Shown one piece after another: positions 1 through 8,454 of a DNA stretch of 45,763 nt (positions are counted from its first letter, which is position 1; each line of letters opens with the position of its first letter). The notes under the pieces were generated by a model. That model did not search any database, had not been told where the DNA came from, and was given only the letters and a program-made list of their open reading frames with translations. The translations under genes and the position numbers were made by a program. Origin of the DNA: Paracoccus sp. (in: a-proteobacteria) (GTDB lineage: Bacteria; Pseudomonadota; Alphaproteobacteria; Rhodobacterales; Rhodobacteraceae); the NCBI RefSeq assembly GCF_030536915.1, contig NZ_JAUNPC010000012.1, positions 1-45,763 on the forward strand, given 5' to 3'.

Positions 1-1
1 C

Positions 2-715
2 GATATCAACATGGGCTGCCCCGCCCGCAAGGTGACGGGCGGGCTGTCGGGCGCGGCGCTGATGCGCGAGCCCGATCGCGCGCTGTCCCTGATCGAGGCG
101 GTGGTGGGCGCCGTCCCCGATCTGCCGGTGACGCTGAAGATGCGGCTCGGTTGGGATGCCGATTGCCTGAACGCGCCCGACCTCGCCCGCCGGGCGCGGG
201 ATGCAGGCGTTCGGATGATCGCCGTTCACGGGCGGACGCGGGCGCAGTTCTACACCGGCCAAGCCGACTGGGCCGCCATCCGCGCGGTGCGCGAGGCGGT
301 GCCGGACTTGGCCCTGATCGCCAATGGTGATGTGGTGGACGCGGGTTCGGCCATGCGGGCGCGCACGTTGTCGGGGGCGGATGCGGTCATGGTCGGCCGC
401 GGCGCCCAGGGCGCGCCCTGGCGGCTGGCACAGATCGCCGCCGCGAACCACGGCACGCCCGCGCCGGATGTGCCGCAAGGCGCGGCGCTGGCCGATGCGG
501 TGGCGGAACATCACGCCGACATCCTGTTGCACTATGGCCGCGAGTTGGGGATGCGCATCGCCCGCAAGCACCTCGGCTGGTATGCCGAAGGCGCGGGCCT
601 GGCCGACCTGACCGCCGCCCGCGCCGCGCTGATGGCCGCCGCCACCCCCCAAGCCGCCGCAGCCGCGATCCGCGCCGTCTTCTCGGGCGCGCCTGGAGAG
701 GCAGAGGCCGCATGA
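2..715 (+). CDS. dusB: tRNA-dihydrouridine synthase DusB (NifR3), 5' truncated by window edge
   Basis: Flavin-dependent reduction of uridine to dihydrouridine in the tRNA D-loop. The visible part opens directly in the family motif N-M-G-C-P-x-x-K-V, whose Cys is the catalytic acid of Dus enzymes, followed by the TIM-barrel strands with the V-H-G-R-T-R and I-A-N-G-D motifs that line the FMN/tRNA site. The H-L-G-W-Y motif comes near the C-terminus. About 237 residues are visible against a usual 320-340, so roughly the first 90-100 residues lie outside the window. The stop overlaps the ntrB start (ATGA), which supports co-transcription. The dusB(nifR3)-ntrBC order is classical for Rhodobacter and other alphaproteobacteria. 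Identity is firm; regulation cannot be judged because the promoter is not in view. Confidence 0.93.
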   Translation, partial: DINMGCPARKVTGGLSGAALMREPDRALSLIEAVVGAVPDLPVTLKMRLGWDADCLNAPDLARRARDAGVRMIAVHGRTRAQFYTGQADWAAIRAVREAVPDLALIANGDVVDAGSAMRARTLSGADAVMVGRGAQGAPWRLAQIAAANHGTPAPDVPQGAALADAVAEHHADILLHYGRELGMRIARKHLGWYAEGAGLADLTAARAALMAAATPQAAAAAIRAVFSGAPGEAEAA

Positions 716-1806
716 CCGGCGCCCTCGCCTCGCCCGATCCCCGCGAGGTGCTGGAGGCCCTGCCGATCCCGGTTGTGAGCTTCGATGCCGCAGGCCGCTT
801 CACCGGGCTGAACGAGGCGGCGAAACTGTGGCTGAACCTCTCGGCCCGTGGCGTGGCGGGGCTGAGGCCCGACGACCCGGCGCTGTTCGCCCGCCTGCGG
901 GTGGAGCCCGAACTGGGGCCGCTGATCGCGCAGGCCGCCGGGGGCGAGGCGGTCCATCCCCGCGTCCGCTTCCAGATAGGCGACCGCGCCGGCGGCTGGA
1001 CCGCCCGCCGCGCCGGGCTGCACCTGACCGCGCTGCAGGCTGGCGGCGTCGTCGCCCTCATCCGCCCCGAGGCTGATCCCGAGGATGCCTTTCCCCGCCG
1101 CGCCGCCCGCAGCGCCATCGGCATGGCCGAGATGCTGGCGCATGAGATCAAGAACCCGCTGGCCGGCATCCGGGGCGCGGCGCAGCTTCTGTCCGAGGGC
1201 CTCGGCCCCGAGGACCGGGAACTGACCGACCTGATCGTGGCCGAAAGCCGCCGCATCGTCGCCCTGCTGGAGGAGGTCGAGCGTTTCGGCGACACCTCGC
1301 CGCCCCGGCTTCAGCCGGTGAACATCCACGACATCCTCGACCGTGCCCGCCGCAGCATGGCGCTGGGCGGGGCCGCACCCCGGATCGTGACCGACTACGA
1401 CCCCTCGCTGCCGCCCGCGCTGATCGATCCGGGGCGCATCATGCAGGTCGTGCTGAACCTTCTGCGGAATGCCGCCGAGGCGGTGGCGCGGGAAGCCCGG
1501 GCCGCTGGCGCCGGTCCCGCGCTGATCCGCCTTCGCACCGCTTATGACGGCGAAGCCCGGGCGCCGGATGGCTCGCATCTCGGTCTGCGGGTCGAGGTCG
1601 AGGACAACGGCCCCGGCATCCCCGAAGCCATCGCCGACCAGATCTTCGAGCCTTTCGTGTCGGGGCGGGAAAACGGCACCGGCCTCGGCCTCGCGCTGGT
1701 CGGCAAGATCGTGACCGAGCATGGCGGGCTGGTCCGCGTGGACAGCCGCCCCGGCCGCACCCTGTTTCGCGTATCCCTGCCGCTTGCCGGAAAAGGAGAG
1801 TTCTGA
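712..1806 (+). CDS. ntrB: nitrogen regulation sensor histidine kinase NtrB
   Basis: Soluble cytoplasmic kinase/phosphatase that controls NtrC in response to PII (GlnB/GlnK) signalling. In 364 residues the order is a PAS-like sensor (about 1-120), a dimerisation/phosphoacceptor helix with H-E-I-K-N-P-L (His144), an N box (N-L-L-R-N-A-A-E, about 250), and the ATP-binding G boxes D-N-G-P-G-I and G-T-G-L-G-L-A. No membrane segment is seen, as expected for NtrB and unlike NtrY nearby. The start overlaps the dusB stop (ATGA) and the stop overlaps the ntrC start (TGATG), so translational coupling is likely. The family assignment follows from the domains and from its position between dusB and ntrC. 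Confidence 0.95.
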   Translation: MTGALASPDPREVLEALPIPVVSFDAAGRFTGLNEAAKLWLNLSARGVAGLRPDDPALFARLRVEPELGPLIAQAAGGEAVHPRVRFQIGDRAGGWTARRAGLHLTALQAGGVVALIRPEADPEDAFPRRAARSAIGMAEMLAHEIKNPLAGIRGAAQLLSEGLGPEDRELTDLIVAESRRIVALLEEVERFGDTSPPRLQPVNIHDILDRARRSMALGGAAPRIVTDYDPSLPPALIDPGRIMQVVLNLLRNAAEAVAREARAAGAGPALIRLRTAYDGEARAPDGSHLGLRVEVEDNGPGIPEAIADQIFEPFVSGRENGTGLGLALVGKIVTEHGGLVRVDSRPGRTLFRVSLPLAGKGEF

Positions 1807-3176
1807 TGGATGGAACCGTTCTGATCGCGGACGACGACCGCACCATCCGCACGGTGCTGACCCAGGCGCTGACCCGCGCCGGCTGCCGGGTCCATGCGAC
1901 GGGCAGCTTGGGCCAGCTGATGCGCTGGGTCGAGGACGGGACTGGCGATCTGGTCGTGACCGACGTGATGATGCCCGACGGCAACGGGCTGGACATGATC
2001 CCCTCGATTTCCCGCGCGCGGGCGGATCTGCCGGTGATCGTGATCTCGGCGCAGAATTCCATCGTGACGGCGATCCGGGCGACCGAAGCCTCGGTCTTCG
2101 ACTACCTGCCCAAGCCATTCGACCTGCCGGACCTGATGGCCCGCGTCCGCGCGGGGCTGGAACGACGCAAGCGCCGCGAGCCTGCCCCGGTGGCCGAGCC
2201 AGCGCCCATCCCGCAGGGCATCTCGCTGATCGGCCACACGCCGGTCATGCAGGCGCTGTTCCGCAGCGTGGCGCGGATCGTCAACACCGACCTGCCCGTG
2301 ATCGTCGCGGGCGAGCCGGGCGCAGGCCGCAGCACGCTGGCGCAGGCGCTGCACGAACTCAGCGACCGCCGCGACGGCCCGCTGGTGCGGCTGGGCCCGG
2401 TGGACAGCGCGGAAGCGCTTTCCGCCCGGCTGTCCGAAGCGCAGGGCGGCACTCTGATCCTCGAGGACGCGGCGGCGATGGAGCCGGGGCTGCAGGCCCG
2501 CCTGTCCAGCCTGATCGAGGCCGTCGAAAGCGGCCCCGACCGCGCCCGCGCCCCCCGCCTGGTTGCCACCACCGGCCCCGATCCCGAGAGCGAGGCCGAA
2601 TCCGGGCGGCTGCGGCCCGACCTTTACTACCGGCTGGCAGGCATGGTGGTGATGGTGCCGCCGCTGCGGTCGCGGCTGGACGACCTGCCGGCGCTGGCGC
2701 GGCTGATGCTGGACCGCGTGGGGCAGGGGGCAACCGTGCTGTCGGACGGCGCGATGGAGGCGCTGCGCGCGCACCCGTTCCCCGGCAACCTGCGGGAACT
2801 CGACAACCTGCTGCGCCGCCTGGCGCTGACCGCCCAAGGGCCGCTAATCGAGGCCGAGGACATGGCGGGTGCGCTGCCCACGCCGGGCGCGCCGCGCGTC
2901 GCCTCGCCCCGCATCGATCCCTCGCGCCCGCTGTCCGAGGTCGTCGAGCAGCACCTGCAACGATATTTCGACCTGCATGGCGACCAGCTTCCGCCACCCG
3001 GCCTTTATGAGCGGATTCTGCGCGAGGTTGAACGCCCTCTGATCCAGATCGCGCTGGACGCGTGCAACGGAAACCAGCTTCGCTGCGCCGATCTTCTGCA
3101 GATCAACCGGAACACGCTTCGCAAGAAAGTGAACGACCTGAATATCGAGGTGACACGACGCCGCCGCCTGATGTAA
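1806..3176 (+). CDS. ntrC: nitrogen response regulator NtrC, variant lacking the GAFTGA loop
   Basis: Response regulator paired with NtrB. The 456 residues hold a receiver domain (1-120, phosphoacceptor Asp53, Lys103), an AAA+ core (about 140-370) and a Fis-type helix-turn-helix at the C-terminus (about 410-450). The AAA+ core is degenerate. Walker A reads G-E-P-G-A-G-R-S-T, with Arg175 in place of the invariant Lys. The sigma-54-contacting GAFTGA loop is absent, deleted between about residues 190 and 212. Walker B reads L-I-L-E-D rather than the usual D-E order. Known biology: R. capsulatus NtrC also lacks GAFTGA and activates the sigma-70 polymerase, and I infer the same here. The gene is coupled to ntrB; an imperfect inverted repeat (3191-3213) lies in the 83-base gap before ntrY. 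Confidence 0.93.
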   Translation: MDGTVLIADDDRTIRTVLTQALTRAGCRVHATGSLGQLMRWVEDGTGDLVVTDVMMPDGNGLDMIPSISRARADLPVIVISAQNSIVTAIRATEASVFDYLPKPFDLPDLMARVRAGLERRKRREPAPVAEPAPIPQGISLIGHTPVMQALFRSVARIVNTDLPVIVAGEPGAGRSTLAQALHELSDRRDGPLVRLGPVDSAEALSARLSEAQGGTLILEDAAAMEPGLQARLSSLIEAVESGPDRARAPRLVATTGPDPESEAESGRLRPDLYYRLAGMVVMVPPLRSRLDDLPALARLMLDRVGQGATVLSDGAMEALRAHPFPGNLRELDNLLRRLALTAQGPLIEAEDMAGALPTPGAPRVASPRIDPSRPLSEVVEQHLQRYFDLHGDQLPPPGLYERILREVERPLIQIALDACNGNQLRCADLLQINRNTLRKKVNDLNIEVTRRRRLM

Positions 3177-3259
3177 AACGGTCACAGCGACACAGGGGCA
3201 CGTAACGCCTGTGCAACAAGAAGCCGCGACACAGCGGCGACCGAGGCGAGGCAGACACG

Positions 3260-5524
3260 GTGGCACACGCAATCGCGGGGCGACCCTGGGAACGGCTGGC
3301 GCGTCTGCGCCGGCAGCGGCGCGTCCGCAACGCGGCGACGCTGTTCCTGGCCGTGCTGGGGCCGGTGCTTGCGGTCGCGACCTATGTCGTCATGGGGCCG
3401 CTCAGCCAGTATACGGCCAGCACCGGGCTGCGGCTGATCTTCCTGGCCGACCTCATCTACATCCTGCTGCTGACGGGGGTGGTCGGCGCGCGGATGGCGG
3501 CGATCCTGACCGCGCGCAAGTCGGCCGCTGCCGGCTCGCGGCTGCACATGCGGCTGGTCGGGGTCTTCACCGCGCTGGCGCTGGTCCCGACGGTGCTGGT
3601 CGCGCTGTTTGCGGGGCTGACGGTCAACATCGGGCTTGAAGGCTGGTTTTCCGGCCGGGTGCAGCAGGTCGTCGCCACCTCGCTGTCGGCGGCCGAGGCC
3701 TATCAGGACGAACACCGCCGCGATCTGGCCGAGGATGCCGAGCTTCTGGCCCGCGTCCTGAACGAGGCCGCACGCGCCATGCCCTTTCTGGATGACGGCA
3801 CCATCCGCGCCGTGCTGACCGACGGGCAGGCGCTGATCCAGCGCGGGTTGCGGGAAGCCTATGTCATCGACGCGACCGGCGCGATCCGGGCGCGCGGCGA
3901 CCGCAGCTACCGCTTCTGGTATGAGCAGCCGACCGAGGCGCAGCTTCTGTCCGCCGACCGGGATGGCACGCTGCTGGTCGAGGACTGGCAGAACAACGAG
4001 TTCCGTGCGCTCGTCCACCTGGACCGGCTGCCGAACCGCTATCTTTACGTCACCCGGGACGTGGACGGCGACCTGCTGGGCCTTCTGGATGACACCCGCG
4101 CCACGGTGGGCGAATACCAGCAGCTCGAACGCACCCGCAGCCGGGTGCTGTTCGAGTTCTCGCTGCTTTACCTCGGCTTCGCGCTGCTGCTGGTGGCCGG
4201 CGCGATCTGGCTGGGGCTGTGGTTCGCGGAACGGCTGGCCCGGCCCATCGGGCGGCTTGCGGCAGCATCCGAGCAGGTAGGCGAGGGGAACCTGGACGTG
4301 CAGGTGCCCGAGCCGGATACCGGCGACGAGATCCAGACGCTCGGGCAAAGCTTCAACCGCATGACCCAGGCGCTGAAGCAGCAGCGGGTCGAGCTGGTCG
4401 AAAGCTACCGTGCGACGGATGAACAGCGGCGGCTGTTCGACAGCGTGCTGACCTCGGTCACGGCCGGGGTGATCGGGCTGGGGGATGACGAGCGGATCGA
4501 CTTCGTCAACCGCTCGGCGCTGCGGCTGCTGGGCCTCGACCCGTCCGCCGAGGACCGCCCGCTGCTGGAGGTGGTGCCCGAGTTCGGGCCGCTGTTCGCA
4601 CGCCTTCAGGGATCGGTCGCCGACAGCGTGCAGGACGAGGTGCGGCTGCATCGCGACGGGCGCATCGAAAGCCTGCTGGTCCGCATGGCCGCGCGGCAGG
4701 CCGAGGACGGGTCCGTCGCGGGCTATGTCATCGCCTTCGATGACGTGACCGAGCTGGTGACGGCGCAGCGCATGGCCGCTTGGGGCGACGTGGCCCGGCG
4801 CGTGGCCCATGAGATCAAGAACCCCCTGACGCCCATCCAGCTTTCGGCCGAACGCATCCGGCGCAAGTTCGGCAAGCTCGCGAGTTCGGACGAGGACCGC
4901 GAGGCGCTGGCGCAATATACCGATGTCATCATCCGCCAGACCAACGACCTGCGCCGGATCGTGGACGAGTTCAGCCGCTTCGCCCGGATGCCCGATCCCG
5001 ACCGCAGCGAAACCGACATCGCCGCGCTGCTGCGCGAGGCGATCGTGCTGCAGCGGGATGCGATCGCGGGCGGGGTCGCGGCCCGCATCCCCGACGAGCC
5101 GGTGATCGTGGACTGCGACGCCGGCATGATGGGGCAGGTTTTCACCAACCTTCTGAAGAACGCGGGCGAGGCCCTGCGCGACCGCCCGCCCGGCGACTGG
5201 ACCCCGCAGGTCGAACTGGCGCTGGAGGCCCGCCCCGATGCGGTCACGATCCGCATCTGCGACAACGGCGTGGGCCTGCCCGAGGACCGCGCCCGGCTGT
5301 TCGAGCCTTACGTGACGCTGAAGCAGGGCGGCACCGGGCTGGGGCTGCCCATCGTCAAGAAGATCGTCGAGGAGCATGGCGGTTCGCTGACGCTGACCGA
5401 CGCGCCCCCCGATGCCGGCGGCCACCGCGGCGCGATGGCCGAAGTCAGACTGCCCCGCGAACGCCAGCCCGTCCGGCTGGCCCCTTCGCGCAAACATAAA
5501 CTCGAAGAGGCGACAGGCACATGA
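3260..5524 (+). CDS. ntrY: membrane-bound sensor histidine kinase NtrY
   Basis: Transmembrane kinase of the NtrYX system, linked in alphaproteobacteria to nitrogen and redox/respiratory signalling. In 754 residues I see three N-terminal hydrophobic segments (about 25-45, 55-75, 95-120), a periplasmic loop, a fourth segment (about 295-320) and a HAMP linker after L-A-R-P-I. A PAS domain (about 390-500), the HisKA motif V-A-H-E-I-K-N-P-L-T-P-I and the HATPase G boxes (D-N-G-V-G-L and G-T-G-L-G-L) follow. The start is GTG, the codon that leads straight into the basic arm before the first membrane helix and gives the usual family length. The gap from ntrC carries a short inverted repeat (CACAGG/CCTGTG). 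The stop overlaps the ntrX start (ATGA). Confidence 0.94.
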   Translation: MAHAIAGRPWERLARLRRQRRVRNAATLFLAVLGPVLAVATYVVMGPLSQYTASTGLRLIFLADLIYILLLTGVVGARMAAILTARKSAAAGSRLHMRLVGVFTALALVPTVLVALFAGLTVNIGLEGWFSGRVQQVVATSLSAAEAYQDEHRRDLAEDAELLARVLNEAARAMPFLDDGTIRAVLTDGQALIQRGLREAYVIDATGAIRARGDRSYRFWYEQPTEAQLLSADRDGTLLVEDWQNNEFRALVHLDRLPNRYLYVTRDVDGDLLGLLDDTRATVGEYQQLERTRSRVLFEFSLLYLGFALLLVAGAIWLGLWFAERLARPIGRLAAASEQVGEGNLDVQVPEPDTGDEIQTLGQSFNRMTQALKQQRVELVESYRATDEQRRLFDSVLTSVTAGVIGLGDDERIDFVNRSALRLLGLDPSAEDRPLLEVVPEFGPLFARLQGSVADSVQDEVRLHRDGRIESLLVRMAARQAEDGSVAGYVIAFDDVTELVTAQRMAAWGDVARRVAHEIKNPLTPIQLSAERIRRKFGKLASSDEDREALAQYTDVIIRQTNDLRRIVDEFSRFARMPDPDRSETDIAALLREAIVLQRDAIAGGVAARIPDEPVIVDCDAGMMGQVFTNLLKNAGEALRDRPPGDWTPQVELALEARPDAVTIRICDNGVGLPEDRARLFEPYVTLKQGGTGLGLPIVKKIVEEHGGSLTLTDAPPDAGGHRGAMAEVRLPRERQPVRLAPSRKHKLEEATGT

Positions 5525-6909
5525 GCGACATCCTGATCGTGGACGATGAGCGCGACATCCGCGAACTCATCGCCGACATCCTGGGCGACGAAGGGTTCAA
5601 GACCCGCACCGCCGCCAATGCCGACGAGGCGCTGGCCGCCATCAACGCCGAGGAGCCGGCGCTGATGATCCTGGACATCTGGCTCAAGGACAGCCGGATG
5701 GATGGGATCGACATCCTCAAGCAGGTCAAGCGCAACAACCCCTCGGTGCCCGTCGTCATCATCTCGGGGCACGGCAACATCGAGATCGCGGTGGCCGCGA
5801 TCAAGCAGGGCGCCTATGACTTCATCGAAAAGCCCTTCAATATCGACCAATTGATGGTGGTCATCACCCGGGCGATGGAAACCAGCCGGTTGCGGCGGGA
5901 AAACAGCCAGTTGCGCCGGCGCGAGGTTTCGGCGGCCGAGATGCTGGGCCATTCCGCGGCCTTCCGGCGCCTGCGCGACAATCTCGACAAGGTCGCCAGG
6001 TCGAACGGCCGGGTGATGCTGACGGGCGAGCCGGGCGCGGGCAAGGAACTGGCCGCCCGCTACATCCACGCCCATTCGCCCCGTGCCGAGGCGCCCTTTG
6101 TCGCCGTCCCCTGCGCCACCATCGAGCCCGAGCGGATGGAGGAAGTCCTGTTCGGCCGCGAAACGCCCGAGCGCGGGATCGAGCCGGGCCTTCTGGAACA
6201 GGCCCATGGCGGGGTGATCTATTTCGACGAGGTCGCCGACATGCCGCTGGGCACCCAGCCCAAGATCCTGCGGGTGCTGACCGAGCAGCAGTTCACCCGC
6301 GCGGGCGGAAGCGACCGGGTGAGGGTGGACCTGCGGGTGATCTCCTCGACCAACCGGGACTTGGGTTCCGAGATCGCCGCCGGCCGCTTCCGACAGGAGC
6401 TTTACGATCGCCTGAACGTCGTTCCCGTACAGGTGCCCGGCCTTGCGGAACGGCGCGAGGACATCGCCGAACTCGCCCACCATTTCATCGAGCAGTTCCA
6501 CACCAGCCAAGCGCTGCCGCTGCGCGCCCTGCCGGATGAAACCGTCGCCGCCCTGCAGGCGATGCGCTGGCCGGGCAACATCCGCCAGCTTCGCAACGTG
6601 ATGGAGCGGGTCCTGATCCTGGGCGAAGGCACCGGCCCGATCCAGCCTGCGGAACTGGAACCCCAGGGCGCGACCCCCGATAACGGCGAGGCCTTAGCGC
6701 TTGGCCCCCAGATCACCGCGCTGGCGCTGCGCGAGGCGCGGGAACTCTTCGAGCGCGAATACCTGCTGGCGCAGATCAACCGCTTCGGCGGCAACATCAG
6801 CCGCACTGCGCAGTTCGTGGGCATGGAGCGGTCAGCCCTGCACCGCAAGCTCAAGTCGCTGGGTGTCGTGGGCGGCATGCGGGTCGAGGACGAGGTGATG
6901 GCGAAATAG
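5521..6909 (+). CDS. ntrX: response regulator NtrX
   Basis: Partner regulator of NtrY, 462 residues. It has a receiver domain with Asp52 and Lys104, an AAA+ domain with intact Walker A (G-E-P-G-A-G-K-E, Lys175) and Walker B (G-G-V-I-Y-F-D-E, about 230-237), the R-W-P-G-N-I-R-Q-L sensor II motif and a Fis-type DNA-binding C-terminus (R-T-A-Q-F-V-G-M-E-R-S-A-L-H-R-K-L). The position normally holding GAFTGA reads L-F-G-R-E-T-P-E-R-G-I instead, so a classical sigma-54 contact loop is missing, while the ATPase site looks functional, unlike that of NtrC. It is the last gene of the plus-strand nitrogen cluster and runs toward hflX, with an inverted-repeat element between them. Confidence 0.94.
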   Translation: MSDILIVDDERDIRELIADILGDEGFKTRTAANADEALAAINAEEPALMILDIWLKDSRMDGIDILKQVKRNNPSVPVVIISGHGNIEIAVAAIKQGAYDFIEKPFNIDQLMVVITRAMETSRLRRENSQLRRREVSAAEMLGHSAAFRRLRDNLDKVARSNGRVMLTGEPGAGKELAARYIHAHSPRAEAPFVAVPCATIEPERMEEVLFGRETPERGIEPGLLEQAHGGVIYFDEVADMPLGTQPKILRVLTEQQFTRAGGSDRVRVDLRVISSTNRDLGSEIAAGRFRQELYDRLNVVPVQVPGLAERREDIAELAHHFIEQFHTSQALPLRALPDETVAALQAMRWPGNIRQLRNVMERVLILGEGTGPIQPAELEPQGATPDNGEALALGPQITALALREARELFEREYLLAQINRFGGNISRTAQFVGMERSALHRKLKSLGVVGGMRVEDEVMAK

Positions 6910-6944
6910 GGCGTCCAGCGCCGCGCGGGCTGCACCGCTCCGAC

Positions 6945-7044
6945 GCCTCCGGCGGGGATATTTGGGGCCGAAAGACGAGACTTTGGCTTTCGCGGTCCCT
7001 GTCTTTCGGCTGGAAATATCCCGGGGGTCCGGGGGCTGGCCCCC
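6945..7044. repeat. inverted pair of GGGATATTT elements plus hairpin between ntrX and hflX
   Basis: The gap between the convergent ntrX and hflX holds two facing copies of one motif. The left arm 6951-6976 (GGGGATATTT...GCCGAAAGAC) and the right arm 7001-7026 (GTCTTTCGGC..GAAATATCCC) match as reverse complements at about 20 of 26 positions. To the right lies a separate G5/C5 stem (7031-7044), about 10 bases after the hflX stop on its strand. The layout suits a bidirectional transcription end. Related single copies with their own GGGGC/GCCCC hairpin occur at 23761 and 45049, also between convergent genes. The function as a terminator is inferred; no long T-run follows. Confidence 0.7.
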
Positions 7045-7053
7045 GATCCGGCG

Positions 7054-8454
7054 TCAATCCTTGCCCAGAGGGTCCCATCCGCCGATGCGCGGGGGCGGAT
7101 CATCGTCATCCTCCGGCTCGGTGCGGCCCGTTTCTCCATTCAGGGCATCGAAGGCCATCTGCTGGCGCCGGGTCCAGAGGACATTGAGGCGCGATCCTTC
7201 CTCGGTCTGTTCCTCGCGTTCCACCACGCCCGCTTCGTGCAGCCAGGCGCGGCGACGGCCCTCGGCGTGGGGCAGCGTGACAACGCCAGACTCGCGCGGT
7301 TCGTCCAGCACTTCGGACAGGCGCTGGTCGATGGCGGCGATGAGGTCGGGCAGGCCCTCTCCGGTCAGGGCACTGACCGCCTGCACGTCGGCGCGGCGGG
7401 CGTCGGTGCGGCGCAGGGCGGCGCGGGTCTCGTCCGACAGGGCGTCGATCTTGTTCCAGACCTCGATCAGCGCCACGTCCTCATCCACGCCCAGGCTGTC
7501 GAGAATGTCGCCGACGTCGCCCGCCTGTTCCTCGGTTTCCGGGTGGCTGATGTCGCGGACATGCAGAATCAGGTCGGCTTCCAGCACCTCCTCCAGCGTG
7601 GCGCGGAAGGCGGCGACGAGTTCCGTCGGCAGGTCCGAGATGAAGCCCACCGTGTCCGACAGGATGATCCGGCGGCCCCGCGCCTCGCCATCGGCGGAAG
7701 GAAGGTGGATCGCCCGCATCGTGGGATCGAGTGTGGCGAAGAGCATGTCCTTGGCCAGCACCTCGGCCCCGGTCAGGCGGTTGAACAGCGTGGACTTGCC
7801 GGCGTTTGTATAGCCCACCAGCGCGACGATCGGATAGGGGACCCTGGCGCGGGCCGCGCGGTGCAGGCTGCGGGTGCGCGTCACCCGTTCAAGCTGGCGG
7901 CGCAGGCGCACCATCTGGTCGTCGATGGCGCGGCGGTCGGCCTCGAGCTGCGTCTCGCCGGGACCGCCGACGAAGCCGAAGCCCCCGCGCTGGCGTTCGA
8001 GGTGGGTCCAGGCCCGCACCAGCCGGGTCCGCTGATAGGACAACGCCGCGAGTTCAACCTGCAGCACCCCTTCTCGCGTCCGCGCCCGGTCGGCAAAGAT
8101 TTCCAGGATCAGGCCGGTGCGGTCCAGGATCTTCACGTCCAGGTGCTTTTCCAGGTTCCGCTGCTGGACTGGAGTGACGGGACCGTCGATCAGGACCAGC
8201 TCGGCTTCGGCCGCGCGGATCGCCTCTCCCAGTTCTTCCAGCTTGCCCGAGGAGAACAGCGTGCCCGGAGAGGGGTTGCGCAGCCTGGCCACCGTGCTGC
8301 CCACGACCTCGATCGCGGGCAGGGCACGGGCCAGCGCCTCCGCTTCCTCTAGCGCAAGATCGGGCGAGCGGCGCTGGTCGCGGCGCGAACCGAGGTCGGG
8401 GTGGATGACGAAGGCGGGCGTGCGCCGCGTTTCGGTCGACTGCGGCTCGGCCAC
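7054..8454 (-). CDS. hflX: ribosome-associated GTPase HflX
   Basis: GTPase of the HflX family, which binds and splits stalled 70S/50S particles. In 466 residues it has the N-terminal HflX domain (about 15-200, with the G-P-G-E-T-Q-L-E-x-D-R-R motif at 164-176) and a GTPase domain with G1 G-Y-T-N-A-G-K-S-T (214-222), G3 D-T-V-G-F-I-S-D-L-P and G4 N-K-I-D. The start codon is GTG and lies immediately after the hfq stop (TGA-GTG), so translation probably depends on hfq. The short acidic tail (E-P-E-D-D-D-D-P) is unremarkable. The hfq-hflX pairing is conserved in many proteobacteria. Confidence 0.94.
   Translation of the reverse strand: MAEPQSTETRRTPAFVIHPDLGSRRDQRRSPDLALEEAEALARALPAIEVVGSTVARLRNPSPGTLFSSGKLEELGEAIRAAEAELVLIDGPVTPVQQRNLEKHLDVKILDRTGLILEIFADRARTREGVLQVELAALSYQRTRLVRAWTHLERQRGGFGFVGGPGETQLEADRRAIDDQMVRLRRQLERVTRTRSLHRAARARVPYPIVALVGYTNAGKSTLFNRLTGAEVLAKDMLFATLDPTMRAIHLPSADGEARGRRIILSDTVGFISDLPTELVAAFRATLEEVLEADLILHVRDISHPETEEQAGDVGDILDSLGVDEDVALIEVWNKIDALSDETRAALRRTDARRADVQAVSALTGEGLPDLIAAIDQRLSEVLDEPRESGVVTLPHAEGRRRAWLHEAGVVEREEQTEEGSRLNVLWTRRQQMAFDALNGETGRTEPEDDDDPPPRIGGWDPLGKD

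Noticed and set aside
3182-5497. Open reading frame of 771 codons on the minus strand
   Set aside because: It lies entirely opposite ntrY, has the Gln/His/Arg/Gly-rich composition of a GC-rich antisense shadow, and shows no domain motif.
6945-7044. Possibility of a CRISPR array or tRNA at the repeated elements
   Set aside because: The copies are far apart or inverted, there are no regularly spaced direct repeats, and no cloverleaf can be drawn.
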